Source: Cryobacterium algoricola (GTDB lineage: Bacteria; Actinomycetota; Actinomycetes; Actinomycetales; Microbacteriaceae). Taken from it: a DNA stretch of 64,000 nucleotides. The stretch lies in assembly GCF_004402485.1 (NCBI RefSeq), contig NZ_SOFG01000004.1, positions 496,001 through 560,000 on the forward strand, given 5' to 3'. Made by a program: the position numbers and the translations under genes. The notes under the pieces were generated by a model. That model did not search any database, was not told the origin of the DNA, and saw nothing but the letters and a program-made list of their open reading frames with translations. Positions 1 through 11,745 of the stretch are shown here, in pieces (the first letter of the stretch is position 1; each line of letters starts with the position of its first letter).

Positions 1-170
1 AGAATCTCGCGCTCCTCACCGACCCGTCGGGAGGCCAGGTCGCGGTACACCGCGGCCTCCGCGCGTTCGTCGGCGAGGTACTGGCGCCAGCGACGGATGT
101 CGGCCGGGGTCGCGGGGCTTTCCGTGCTCGGGGACTCCGGGAGTTCCTGGGCTGCGCTCATCGCCATCAC
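1..170 (-). CDS. VIT1/CCC1-family protein with ferritin-like N-terminus (partial, 3' end outside window)
   Basis: Only the first ~56 codons lie in the window. Read on the minus strand they give an Ala/Pro/Ser-rich start followed by a helix with the core RRWRQYLADERAEAAVYRDL. This resembles the rubrerythrin/ferritin-like N-terminal domain attached to VIT1/CCC1 iron/manganese transporters of actinobacteria. The Glu residues in DERAEAAVYRDLA are candidate di-iron ligands. The membrane part is not visible. The GTG at 170 overlaps the TGA of the upstream gene by 4 nt, suggesting translational coupling; ATG at 167 or 161 are in-frame alternatives. Family call is by recognition of the N-terminal motif only. 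Confidence 0.6.
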   Translation of the reverse strand, partial: MMAMSAAQELPESPSTESPATPADIRRWRQYLADERAEAAVYRDLASRRVGEEREI

Positions 171-475
171 GCTTCCGGGGCCGGTTCGAGGGAGGCCTGG
201 GCGACCCGGGCAGACAGGTGCGGTCCGGAGCCGTCGAGCCCGAAGAAGGGCTCGTCGAATTGCACGGTCCAGATCGCCTCCCGGCCGGAGACCGGCGCGT
301 ACAGTGCAGCGCCGTCGGAGTCCCCCGCTCCGACGATGACGCCGATGGGGTCTTCCACCATCGACTCCGGGTATCGGCTGCGGTCGAGCCGCACCAGGAC
401 CTGCATCCCCACGCCGAAAACGGCGCGGCTCGCAGCCCCGTCCGCTGCGGGCTCGCGTCGCTTCCAGAGAGCCAT
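167..475 (-). CDS. Hypothetical protein downstream of gatB (102 aa)
   Basis: I do not recognise a family. The protein is small and soluble, with a basic start (MALWKRRE), a beta-rich centre containing VGMQVLVRLDRSRYPESMVEDP and a second strand region around EAIWTVQFDEPFFGLDG. There is no signal peptide or membrane segment. Its ATG at 475 shares one base with the TAA of gatB, and its TGA overlaps the next gene, so it sits inside a tightly packed minus-strand operon gatC-gatA-gatB-this gene-VIT1-like gene. Codon use is like its neighbours. The tight coupling supports a real gene; the function is unknown. Confidence 0.75.
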   Translation of the reverse strand: MALWKRREPAADGAASRAVFGVGMQVLVRLDRSRYPESMVEDPIGVIVGAGDSDGAALYAPVSGREAIWTVQFDEPFFGLDGSGPHLSARVAQASLEPAPEA

Positions 476-1980
476 TACTCGGCCGTTCCTGCCCTTTCGA
501 GGACGAGTTCCCGTACCCGTGCGGCATCCGCCTGCCCGCGCATGGCCTTCATGACGGCGCCGATCACGGCGCCGGCCGCCTGGACCTTGCCGTCGCGGAT
601 CTTCGCGAGGACGTCGGGCTGGGAGGCGAGGGCGAGGTCGATGGCCTCGATGAGCGGGCCGTCGTCGGAAACGACTGCGAGACCGCGGATCTCGACGACC
701 TCGAGCGGGGTGCCTTCGCCGGCGATGACGCCCTCGAGCACCTGGCGGGCCAGGCGGTCGGTCAGCGTTCCCGCGGTGACGAGTTCGATGAGCGCGGCGA
801 GCTGCATCGGCTCGACGAGCGAGTCAGCGGAGACGCCGGCGACGTTCGCGAGCCGGGCGACCTCGCCGGTCCACCACTTGCGGGCAGACTGGGCGGATGC
901 CCCGGCCGCGACGGTGGCCTCGACCGCGTCGAGCAAATCGGAGTTGACGACGTCCTGGAACTCCAGGTTCGCGAAGCCCCAGTCGGCCTGGAGGCGCTTA
1001 CGCCGTGCCGCGGGCGGCTCCGGCAGGGTCGCGCGGAGTTCTTCGACCCAGGCGCGGGAGGGCGCGACGGGGACGAGGTCCGGCTCGGGGAAGTAGCGGT
1101 AGTCGTCGGCGTCGGACTTGGGCCGGCCTGCGGACGTGATTCCGGTGTCCTCGTGCCAGTGGCGCGTTTCCTGGGTGATGGTTCCACCGGCGGCGAGGAG
1201 CGCGGCCTGGCGCTGGATCTCGTAGCGGACGGCACGTTCGACGCTGCGGAGCGAGTTGACGTTCTTGGTCTCCGTGCGGGTGCCGAGCTTGCCGGAGCCG
1301 CGCGGGCGCAGGGACACGTTCGCGTCGCAGCGCACGTTGCCCTCTTCCATCCGGGCGTTGGACACCCCGAGCGCCTTGACGATCTCGCGGATCGCGGCCA
1401 CATAGGTGCGTCCGATCTCGGGAGAGTCCGCCTCGCCGCCCTCGATCATCTGCGTGACGATCTCGACGAGCGGCACGCCGCCGCGGTTGTAGTCCACGAG
1501 CGAGTAGTCGGCGCCCTGGATGCGGCCGGTCGCGCCGCCGACGTGGGTGAGCTTGCCCGCGTCGTCTTCCATGTGCGCGCGTTCGATGTCGATCGTGACC
1601 TGGCGGCCGCTCTCGAGTTCGATCGTGAGCTGCCCGTTGAACGCGATCGGCTCGTCGTACTGCGAGGTCTGGAAGTTCTTCGCAGTGTCGGGGTAGAAGT
1701 AGTTCTTGCGCGCGAAGCGCGAGTATTCGGCGATCTCGCAGCCGAGGGCGAGCCCGAGGCGGATGCTCGACTCGATCGCCTTCGCGTTCACCTGCGGGAG
1801 CCCGCCGGGAAGCCCGAGGCAGGTCGGGCAGGTGTTCGTGTTGGCACCCTGGCCGAATTCGTTCGCGCAGCCGCAGAACATCTTGGTCTTGGTGTTCAGT
1901 TCGACGTGCACCTCGAAGCCGAGCACCGGCTCGAACAGTTCGAGGGCCTTGTCGTAATCCATCAGTTCAGCCTTCTTCAT
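475..1980 (-). CDS. gatB: Aspartyl/glutamyl-tRNA(Asn/Gln) amidotransferase subunit B
   Basis: GatB carries the kinase/transamidation site of the GatCAB complex, which turns Glu-tRNA(Gln) or Asp-tRNA(Asn) into the amidated form using ammonia channelled from GatA. The 501-residue length is normal for the family. The family start is clear: [17 protein letters not shown], then the Cys-rich [10 protein letters not shown] segment, and further on the [18 protein letters not shown] and [14 protein letters not shown] blocks. The last ~150 residues form the GatB/YqeY domain that grips tRNA. Its start codon overlaps the gatA stop (TGATG), so the two are translationally coupled. Confidence 0.98.
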   Translation of the reverse strand: MKKAELMDYDKALELFEPVLGFEVHVELNTKTKMFCGCANEFGQGANTNTCPTCLGLPGGLPQVNAKAIESSIRLGLALGCEIAEYSRFARKNYFYPDTAKNFQTSQYDEPIAFNGQLTIELESGRQVTIDIERAHMEDDAGKLTHVGGATGRIQGADYSLVDYNRGGVPLVEIVTQMIEGGEADSPEIGRTYVAAIREIVKALGVSNARMEEGNVRCDANVSLRPRGSGKLGTRTETKNVNSLRSVERAVRYEIQRQAALLAAGGTITQETRHWHEDTGITSAGRPKSDADDYRYFPEPDLVPVAPSRAWVEELRATLPEPPAARRKRLQADWGFANLEFQDVVNSDLLDAVEATVAAGASAQSARKWWTGEVARLANVAGVSADSLVEPMQLAALIELVTAGTLTDRLARQVLEGVIAGEGTPLEVVEIRGLAVVSDDGPLIEAIDLALASQPDVLAKIRDGKVQAAGAVIGAVMKAMRGQADAARVRELVLERAGTAE

Positions 1981-3527
1981 CAGACGGCTCCCCCTTCGCT
2001 CGCGAACATTTCGGTGGGCGCCAGTTTCGGCGCAAGGCTGAGCAGGGTGTGTCCCCAGTGCGCTTCGAGCAACTGCTCGACGGCGGCACCGAAGGTGTAC
2101 AGGCGGGCATCCTGCTTGGCGGGCGCCATGACCTGCAGCCCGACGGGCAGGCCGTCCTCCGGCGCGAGGCCCATCGGCAGGCTCATTCCGGGGATACCGG
2201 CGAGGTTCGCCGGGATCGTGGTGACGTCGTTGAGGTACATCGCCATCGGGTCGTCCATCTTCTCGCCGAACTTGAACGCCGTGGTCGGCGCGCTCGGGGA
2301 CAACAGGACGTCGACCTTCTCGAATGCCGCGTCGAAGTCGCGCTGGATCAGGGTACGCACCTTCTGGGCGCTGCCGTAGTAGGCGTCGTAGTATCCGGCA
2401 CTCAGGGCGTAGGTGCCGAGGATGATCCGGCGCTTGACCTCCGGGCCGAACCCGGCGTCGCGGGTCGCGGCCATGACCCGTTCGCTCGTGAGCGGGCCCT
2501 CCTCCGGGTCGACACGGATGCCGAAACGCACCGAGTCGAAGCGGGCCAGGTTGCTCGAGGCTTCGGCCGGGAGGATCAGGTAGTACGCGGCGACGGCGTA
2601 TTCGAAGCTCGGCGCGCTGACCTCTTCGATCTCGGCGCCGGCAGCGACGAGCATCGCGAGGGTTTCGTTGAAGCGCTGCAGGACGCCGGGCTGGAACCCG
2701 GGGCCGGACAGCTCCTTGACGACGCCGATCCGCACACCGGTGAGGGCGCCGTCGACCCGGCCCGCGATCGCGGCAGCGGCCATCGACGGCCAGCGGTCGG
2801 TCAGCGAGGTGGAGTCGAGCGGGTCGTGGCCGCTCAGCACGTCGTGGAGGAGCGCGGCGTCGTAGACGGTGCGGCTGACCGGCCCGACCTGGTCGAGCGA
2901 GGACGCCAGGGCGATCGCTCCGTACCGGGAGACGCCGCCGTAGGTCGGCTTGACTCCGACGGATCCGGTGACGGCGGCGGGCTGGCGGATCGATCCGCCG
3001 GTGTCGCTGCCGAGGGCGAGGGGAGCTTCGAACGCGCTCACTGCGGCGGCGGAGCCTCCGCCGGAACCGCCGGGGATCCGGTCGAGGTCCCAGGGGTTGT
3101 GGGTCGGGCCGTACGCGGAGAACTCGGTGGACGAACCCATCGCGAATTCGTCCATGTTGGTCTTGCCGAGCGGGATCAGCCCGGCCTCACGGACGAGGCG
3201 CACGACGGTCGCGTCGTAGGGCGGGATCCAGCCCTCGAGGATCTTCGAGCCGGCGGTCGAGGGCATGTCGCGCGTCGCGAGCACGTCCTTGATGGCGATG
3301 GGCACTCCGGCAAGCGGACCGAGCACGGCACCGGCGGCGCGCTGGGCGTCGACGGCCGCGGCAGCTGCGAGGGCGCTCGCCCCGGCCACGTGCAGGAACG
3401 CGTGCACGTCGGTGTCGACGGCCGCGATGTGGTCGAGGTGGGCCTGGGTGGCCTCCACCGAGCTGACGGCACCGCTCGTGAGGAGGATCGATAGGTCTGC
3501 GGCGGACAGGCGGGTGAGATCGGTCAT
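1980..3527 (-). CDS. gatA: Asp/Glu-tRNA(Asn/Gln) amidotransferase subunit A (amidase)
   Basis: GatA hydrolyses glutamine and passes ammonia to GatB. The 515-aa protein has the amidase-signature triad in standard positions: Lys80 (IAIKDV), cis-Ser155 (GGSGGGSA) and the acylated nucleophile Ser179 ([10 protein letters not shown]). It follows gatC with 2 nt between stop and start and overlaps gatB by 1 nt, so gatC-gatA-gatB is one transcriptional unit. Presence of the complete set implies that this organism makes Gln-tRNA, and perhaps Asn-tRNA, by the indirect route; that is inference, since glnS and asnS cannot be excluded from here. Confidence 0.98.
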   Translation of the reverse strand: MTDLTRLSAADLSILLTSGAVSSVEATQAHLDHIAAVDTDVHAFLHVAGASALAAAAAVDAQRAAGAVLGPLAGVPIAIKDVLATRDMPSTAGSKILEGWIPPYDATVVRLVREAGLIPLGKTNMDEFAMGSSTEFSAYGPTHNPWDLDRIPGGSGGGSAAAVSAFEAPLALGSDTGGSIRQPAAVTGSVGVKPTYGGVSRYGAIALASSLDQVGPVSRTVYDAALLHDVLSGHDPLDSTSLTDRWPSMAAAAIAGRVDGALTGVRIGVVKELSGPGFQPGVLQRFNETLAMLVAAGAEIEEVSAPSFEYAVAAYYLILPAEASSNLARFDSVRFGIRVDPEEGPLTSERVMAATRDAGFGPEVKRRIILGTYALSAGYYDAYYGSAQKVRTLIQRDFDAAFEKVDVLLSPSAPTTAFKFGEKMDDPMAMYLNDVTTIPANLAGIPGMSLPMGLAPEDGLPVGLQVMAPAKQDARLYTFGAAVEQLLEAHWGHTLLSLAPKLAPTEMFASEGGAV

Positions 3528-3529
3528 GA

Positions 3530-3826
3530 CTACTCCTCGTCCAGGATCGCCGGCACGCGGAACTTGTCGCCGTCGCGGTCGGTCGATCCGGACAGTGCTT
3601 CTTCGACGGACAGGGACGGCACGACGACGTCGGCGCGGAAAACGTTGGTCAACGGCATCGGGTGGCTCGTCGCGGGAACGTCGGGCGTGGCGACTTCGGC
3701 GACCTTCGCCACCGAATCCACGATCTGGCCGAGTTCGGCGGTGAGGCGGGTGATCTCCTCCGGGCTGAGGTCGATCCGGGCGAGGTTTGCCAAGTGCGCA
3801 ACCTGCTCGGCCGTGATTTCAGACAT
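3530..3826 (-). CDS. gatC: Asp/Glu-tRNA(Asn/Gln) amidotransferase subunit C
   Basis: GatC is the small subunit that wraps around and stabilises GatA/GatB. I chose the ATG at 3826 ([18 protein letters not shown]), which matches the family N-terminus and has a GGAG ribosome-binding site 5 nt upstream; a longer reading from 3859 adds residues untypical of GatC. The 98-residue length is normal. The C-terminal [11 protein letters not shown] is the usual GatC ending. It is the first gene of the gat operon; the only upstream same-strand gene (hydrolase) ends 35 nt before it. Confidence 0.97.
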   Translation of the reverse strand: MSEITAEQVAHLANLARIDLSPEEITRLTAELGQIVDSVAKVAEVATPDVPATSHPMPLTNVFRADVVVPSLSVEEALSGSTDRDGDKFRVPAILDEE

Positions 3827-3861
3827 GTTGCTCCGATTGTGGTTGAGGTGAAGACCCAATT

Positions 3862-5238
3862 CTATTCGGAGCCGTTGGTGACCAGATCCGCGTTGTCCGT
3901 TCCGACCAGCGCCATATTGTGCAGGGACTCGCTTCCCGGCTCGAAATACGCGTTGTGGCCGAGCGAGGCCGTGAGGCTGGCACCGGTGATCCGGTCGGTC
4001 GCCCCCGACACTCCGAGCGGATGCGCCCCGTACGATTCCGCCCCAGGATCGCTCCCGAAGAACGCGCTGTTCACGGCCGGATCCCAGTCGGCCTTCCCGA
4101 CCCAGACGTTCTCGCCCGTCACGTGCAGGCTGGCCGCGGACTGGATCTGGCTGCCCGGCGATCCGACGAGCACGAGGGCGTCAACGTCGAAGGAGCCTCG
4201 GGCGAGGGCGGTGAGCGCGACGGTCGAGCCGTAGGAGTGCGCGTAGACGGTGATGAAGGGTTGGTGCGCCCGTCGGTCCGAGCGGATGCCGAGCGAGGAC
4301 TTCTCGAGGAAGTCGGCTCCGACGAGGGCCTTGTCGAGGCCGCCGACACTGAACAGGTCGGGGACCTCGTAGCCGATCCAGGCCACCGTCGCGACACTGG
4401 CGGGCGTCTCGCCTTTCCCCTGGGCTGCGCGTTCGGCGAGTACCTTCTCCTGTTCGGCGTACAGGTCGTTCGCGGTGTTCGTCCAGTGCACCATCTCGGC
4501 CTCGACGGTGTAGTTCATGCCGGGGACGAGGAAGCCGACGTAATCAGCCGTGTCGGGGTTGCCGAGCGCGATGGCTGCGCGGCCACCGCCGGTGCTGTCG
4601 AGCAGGATCAGGGAGCGGCGCGGGCCGGCATCCGCTTGCCGGAGTGCGGTGCGCACCTGGCCGAGGATGGCGAGCTCGTGGGTCGCGCTCGTGCGGTCGT
4701 CGTCGCTCAGGGCGCCCACGAGGCGCTGCTGGGCCCCGGCGATGCTCTCGTTCAGGTATCGGGCGTTGGCGCGGCCGCGCTCCCGGAACGGGATGCCCTC
4801 GAGGTTGCCGACGAGACGGGGTGCCGCTGCGATGAGCGAGGAGCGTTCGGTGCCGCCGAGGTTCGTCCACCAGCCGGTGACCTCGGTCGCGGCCGGCGGA
4901 ACCGCGAGGAGGGAGTCGAGCTGTTCGGGGAAGTCCAGGACGAAGCTCGAGATGTCCGCCACGTTCAGCCTGGCCAGGCCGGCGAGAAGGCTCGACCCGC
5001 GCAGGAAGCGGAGGGAGTTGACGTCTCCGTCGATCGACAGGGCCGGTTCAAGGCCGATGGGCTGCAGTCCGAGGTCGGTGTCGCTCGACAGGACCGCGTA
5101 TTCGTGCACCGGAAAGGACTCGCTGGCTCCATTGAAAACCAGCGAGGATGCAAGAAGAATTGCCGCGCCTAACAGCAAACCTGGGTACGTCCCCTCACGA
5201 ACACCGAGCGGTGGATCAGCACGGTATCGAGTGCACAC
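3862..5238 (-). CDS. Secreted/membrane-anchored alpha/beta hydrolase (DUF1023-like)
   Basis: The 458-aa protein begins with an uncleaved-looking signal or anchor (YPGLLLGAAILLASSLVF, about residues 18-35), so it probably acts outside the membrane. The C-terminal half is an alpha/beta hydrolase: VPGMNYTVEAEMVHWTNT, then the nucleophile elbow AHSYGS inside FITVYAHSYGSTVALTAL, then VLVGSPG; a late His is likely in the GHNAYFEP block. This layout matches the DUF1023 hydrolases common in actinobacteria, whose substrates are mostly unknown. The start is GTG at 5238 with a weak ribosome-binding site, so the exact N-terminus is uncertain. It lies upstream of gatC but has no obvious functional link to it. 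Confidence 0.8.
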   Translation of the reverse strand: MCTRYRADPPLGVREGTYPGLLLGAAILLASSLVFNGASESFPVHEYAVLSSDTDLGLQPIGLEPALSIDGDVNSLRFLRGSSLLAGLARLNVADISSFVLDFPEQLDSLLAVPPAATEVTGWWTNLGGTERSSLIAAAPRLVGNLEGIPFRERGRANARYLNESIAGAQQRLVGALSDDDRTSATHELAILGQVRTALRQADAGPRRSLILLDSTGGGRAAIALGNPDTADYVGFLVPGMNYTVEAEMVHWTNTANDLYAEQEKVLAERAAQGKGETPASVATVAWIGYEVPDLFSVGGLDKALVGADFLEKSSLGIRSDRRAHQPFITVYAHSYGSTVALTALARGSFDVDALVLVGSPGSQIQSAASLHVTGENVWVGKADWDPAVNSAFFGSDPGAESYGAHPLGVSGATDRITGASLTASLGHNAYFEPGSESLHNMALVGTDNADLVTNGSE

Positions 5239-5339
5239 CCTGCACTTTTAGAATATCGAATTTGGCGGCGGATTTCGTTGAACATTGTCCCCAGAACGCG
5301 CCGAAAAACTCCGCGCCGACACTGACCCCTTGCGCGCGG

Positions 5340-5365
5340 GCATATATGCATGGTCTTATATAGAT
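5340..5365 (+). promoter_or_regulatory. AT-rich promoter/operator patch before the PadR gene
   Basis: In very GC-rich surroundings this short stretch is AT-rich. It contains the perfect 10-bp palindrome GCATATATGC (5340-5349) and a TATATA (5357-5362) that ends only 3 nt before the chosen ATG. No ribosome-binding site is visible. This looks like an autoregulated PadR promoter giving a leaderless or nearly leaderless mRNA. The palindromes and base composition are seen directly; the regulatory role is inference. Confidence 0.4.
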
Positions 5366-5902
5366 ATGTCGCTGACCATTGCCCTGCTCGGGATGCTCGA
5401 GCTCTCGCCCCTCTCCGGGTACGACCTCAACAAGCGGATCGAGGGATCCGTCATACATTTCTGGTCTGCGGACCAGTCCCAGATCTACCGCACGCTCAGC
5501 CGCCTGGTCGCCGACGGACTCGTCGAGGTCACGGTCATCCCCCAGGCCGGCAAGCCCGACCGGCGCGAGCACCGGATCACCCCGGCGGGCCGCAAGGCCC
5601 TCGACGCCGCGCTGACGGCGCCGCTGGAACCCGAGAACCCGCACGAGTCCTTCCTGATGCGCCTCTTCTTCGCGGGCAGGCTCGGAGCCGACGGCGTCCG
5701 CGAACTCCTTCGAGCGCGCAGGGAGGAGGCGACCGCGCTGCTCGCGCGCCTGACAGCGATCGCCGCCTCGGAGACGGGACACCCGGACGACGTCGGCCAG
5801 GCCCTGCGACGGGCCACGCTCCGCAGCGGCATCGTGCACGCCGAGGCGGAACTCGCCTGGCTCGACGAGACCGATTCCGCAGTGGTCACGGCCACACGGT
5901 GA
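5366..5902 (+). CDS. PadR-family transcriptional regulator
   Basis: A 178-aa PadR regulator. The winged-helix domain begins at the chosen start (MSLTIALLGMLELSPLSGYDLNKRIE) and continues with SQIYRTLSRLVADGLVE and KPDRREHRITPAGRKAL, the classical PadR wing. The C-terminal half is the helical dimerisation (Vir_act_alpha_C-like) domain. I preferred ATG 5366 to an upstream TTG at 5285 because the family begins with this Met and the upstream reading has no domain content. Its TGA overlaps the GTG of the next gene, so it is coupled to an alpha/beta hydrolase that it probably controls. Confidence 0.9.
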   Translation: MSLTIALLGMLELSPLSGYDLNKRIEGSVIHFWSADQSQIYRTLSRLVADGLVEVTVIPQAGKPDRREHRITPAGRKALDAALTAPLEPENPHESFLMRLFFAGRLGADGVRELLRARREEATALLARLTAIAASETGHPDDVGQALRRATLRSGIVHAEAELAWLDETDSAVVTATR

Positions 5903-6663
5903 CGGGGTACCCGCTCGAGCACGGCGCCGCGGCCCCGGACTCGGAGACCATCGTCCTGCTGCACGGCGGCACCGTCGCCTCCTGGTCCTGGCAACCGCAG
6001 GTCGAGCGCCTGCCGGAGCGGCACATCCTCACACCCGACCTGCCGGGGTTCGGCTCTCGCTCGGGGGAAGAATGGCTCTCGCTCGATCGCACCGCTGACG
6101 ACGTGGCCGAGATCATCCGCAGCCACGCCAGGAGCGGGCGCGCCCACGTGGTCGGGCTCTCGCTCGGCGGACTGGTCGCCGTGCGCCTGATGGCGAGGCA
6201 CCCGGACCTGATCCGGTCCTGTCTCATCTCGGGCGCACCGCTAGCCGGCATCCACGGCGCCGCGCGCTTCCTCAACACCCTCCAGCTGCGCCTGTGGGAC
6301 AAGGCCTGGTACTGGAAGGCCCAGGCGAAGGCGTTCGGGCTGCCCGAAGACGCCGTCGACCTGTTCGTCGGCCACGGCCTGGGCATCCGGGCGGACAACG
6401 CGGCACGCGTGTTCGCAGACGTCAACCGGGGCGGCTGCCCGGAATCGCTCGACGACTACCGGGGTCCGCTCCTCGCCGTCGCCGGGGGAAAGGAGTCGAG
6501 CCTGGTGCGGCGCAGCTTCCCCGAACTGCAACGCAGGCTGCCGCAAACCCTCACCTGGATCGCTCCCGGCATGCACCACGTCTGGAGCATCGAGGACGCC
6601 GCACTCTTCACTCGGATGATCGTCGGCTGGGTCGACAAGGCAACGGTTCCCGAGCCCGGCTGA
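5899..6663 (+). CDS. Alpha/beta hydrolase coupled to PadR regulator
   Basis: A 254-aa alpha/beta-fold hydrolase. Visible features are the oxyanion LLHGGTVASWSWQPQ near the start, ILTPDLPGFGSRS, the nucleophile elbow VVGLSLGG (Ser of GLSLG), and a C-terminal GMHHVWSIED that supplies the catalytic His. The GTG at 5899 overlaps the PadR stop (GTGA). The gene lacks its own ribosome-binding site, so it is very likely translated by coupling. The substrate cannot be told from sequence. Pairing with PadR suggests induction by a small lipophilic or phenolic compound, which is inference. Confidence 0.85.
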   Translation: MTGYPLEHGAAAPDSETIVLLHGGTVASWSWQPQVERLPERHILTPDLPGFGSRSGEEWLSLDRTADDVAEIIRSHARSGRAHVVGLSLGGLVAVRLMARHPDLIRSCLISGAPLAGIHGAARFLNTLQLRLWDKAWYWKAQAKAFGLPEDAVDLFVGHGLGIRADNAARVFADVNRGGCPESLDDYRGPLLAVAGGKESSLVRRSFPELQRRLPQTLTWIAPGMHHVWSIEDAALFTRMIVGWVDKATVPEPG

Positions 6664-6675
6664 TGGGTGACGGAT

Positions 6676-6714
6676 GACCGGCCCGGCCTGCCCTGCAGGC
6701 TCGGCCGGCTCCGG

Positions 6715-6716
<2 letters not shown>
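6676..6716 (+). terminator. Hairpin terminator after the PadR-hydrolase operon
   Basis: The short gap between two convergent genes holds nested inverted repeats: GCCTGC/GCAGGC closing on a 3-nt loop, flanked by GACCGG (6676-6681) and CCGGTC (6711-6716). There is no clear T-run. Its right edge touches the ligA stop codon, so it mainly serves the plus-strand operon. Confidence 0.45.
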
Positions 6717-10285
<3,569 letters not shown>

Positions 10286-10350
10286 CGGGCAAGTGTAATC
10301 GGGAGGCCCGGTTTGACCAATGCGGGTTTCCGGGCGCGACTCGAGCACCG

Positions 10351-10410
10351 CCGCGCCCGTTTCCGCAGGCCGCTCCCGAAACGGCAGGCGCGGCCTGCCC
10401 AAACCGGCGC
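10351..10410 (-). repeat. 60-bp dispersed intergenic repeat, copy 1
   Basis: Lies between iscS and mnmA. Read on the minus strand it aligns without gaps to 63308-63367 on the plus strand at 52 of 60 positions by my count. The ends form an imperfect inverted repeat around a GTTTCGGGAGCGGCC core. It is non-coding and located away from the start codons. Confidence 0.75.
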
Positions 10411-10443
10411 GGCCGCGAGCCCGCAGCGTCGGGCCAGGCGGGG

Positions 10444-11661
10444 TCAGCGGGTGGACACGCGGTCGTTCATGCCGGCGCGGCTAGCCTGGGCGTGCGCCGC
10501 GGGCAGTGCGGCGAGGAAGGCGTCGACATCCGCGTCTGTGGAATCGCGGCCGAGGGTGATCCTCAAGGCGCTGCGGGCCTCGGCCTCGCTGCGACCCATC
10601 GCGCGCAGCACGTGCGAGGGCTCCGGGATACCGGCCTGGCACGCCGAGCCGGTCGACACCGAGATTCCGGCGGCGTCGAGCAGGAACAGGAGCGACTCCC
10701 CCTCGCAGCCGGGGAAGGTGAAGTGGGCGTTGCCCGGCAGGCGCTGCTCGTTCGACCCATCAGGTACGGGACCGTTGAGCACTGCGGTCGGGACCGCAGA
10801 GCGCACGCCGACGATCAGCCGGTCGCGCAGCGCCCGGAGGCGCACGTTGCGTGCGGGCAGGTCGCCGAGGGCGGATGCCGCGGCCGCGAACGCGACGGCG
10901 GCGGCGACGTCCTGGGTACCGCTGCGGACCTGGCGCTGTTGCCCGCCGCCGTGGATGAGGGGGACGATGCTGGCCCGGCGCGAGAGCACGAGGGCGCCGA
11001 TGCCGACCGGTCCGCCGATCTTGTGGGCGGAGACGCTCAGTGCGACGATGCCGCCGCCGGCCGATCCGGCACGGCCCGCGCCGCTCAGCGCGCGGAAGTC
11101 GATCGGTACCTGGCCGTATGCGGACACCGCATCGACGTGCACCGGGATCCCGTGGGCCGCGGCGAGCTCGCCGATCTCGGCGATGGGCTGCAGGGTGCCG
11201 ACCTCGTTGTTCGCGGCGAGCAGGCTGAGCAGTGCGACATCGTCTGTGCCGGTCGCGAGGGCATCCGCCACCCTGGCCGGGTCGACCCGTCCGGTGCCGT
11301 CGAGCGGGAGCCAGCCCGGTTCCGCCCCGTCGTGGCGTTCGAGCCATTCGACGGTGTCCATGGTCGCGTGGTGCTCTCCGCCGGGGACGAGGATGCCGCG
11401 GCGTGGGGCGCGCGCCCAGAACAGGCCCTTGATGGCGAGGTTGATCGCCTCGGTGCCTCCCCCGGTGAACACGACCTCGATCGGGTCGCAGCCGACACTG
11501 CGTGCGACGGTCTCGCGGGCTTCCTCGAGCATCCGCTTGGCGTTCTGGCCCTGGCTGTGGATGGAAGCCGGGTTTCCGACGACGCTCATGGCGTCGACGT
11601 ATGCCTCGATGGCCGCTGGGAGCATCGGCGTCGTCGCGGCGTGGTCGAGATAAATCGACAA
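10444..11661 (-). CDS. iscS: Cysteine desulfurase (IscS/NifS family)
   Basis: PLP enzyme that removes sulfur from cysteine and carries it as a persulfide. Begins [12 protein letters not shown], the family signature; PLP lysine is Lys214 in SAHKIGGP; persulfide Cys341 is in STGSACQAG; the His pair GGEHHATMD is the substrate site. The 405-aa length and short loop around Cys341 place it with class I (IscS-like) enzymes. It lies just upstream of mnmA on the same strand, separated by 158 nt that hold a dispersed repeat, and probably supplies that enzyme. Confidence 0.95.
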   Translation of the reverse strand: MSIYLDHAATTPMLPAAIEAYVDAMSVVGNPASIHSQGQNAKRMLEEARETVARSVGCDPIEVVFTGGGTEAINLAIKGLFWARAPRRGILVPGGEHHATMDTVEWLERHDGAEPGWLPLDGTGRVDPARVADALATGTDDVALLSLLAANNEVGTLQPIAEIGELAAAHGIPVHVDAVSAYGQVPIDFRALSGAGRAGSAGGGIVALSVSAHKIGGPVGIGALVLSRRASIVPLIHGGGQQRQVRSGTQDVAAAVAFAAAASALGDLPARNVRLRALRDRLIVGVRSAVPTAVLNGPVPDGSNEQRLPGNAHFTFPGCEGESLLFLLDAAGISVSTGSACQAGIPEPSHVLRAMGRSEAEARSALRITLGRDSTDADVDAFLAALPAAHAQASRAGMNDRVSTR

Positions 11662-11745
11662 AATACCCTCTTCCGCTCGGTTTTCGGCTGGCTGCGCGTG
11701 CGCCGGTGGTCACGGCCACTCTCCGTACTCATTACTCTAGAACGC

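Noticed and set aside
1153..2379. Long plus-strand reading frame antisense to gatB/gatA
   Set aside because: Typical GC-rich shadow frame: Arg/Gly/Asp/Val-rich, no domain, and fully opposite two highly conserved genes.
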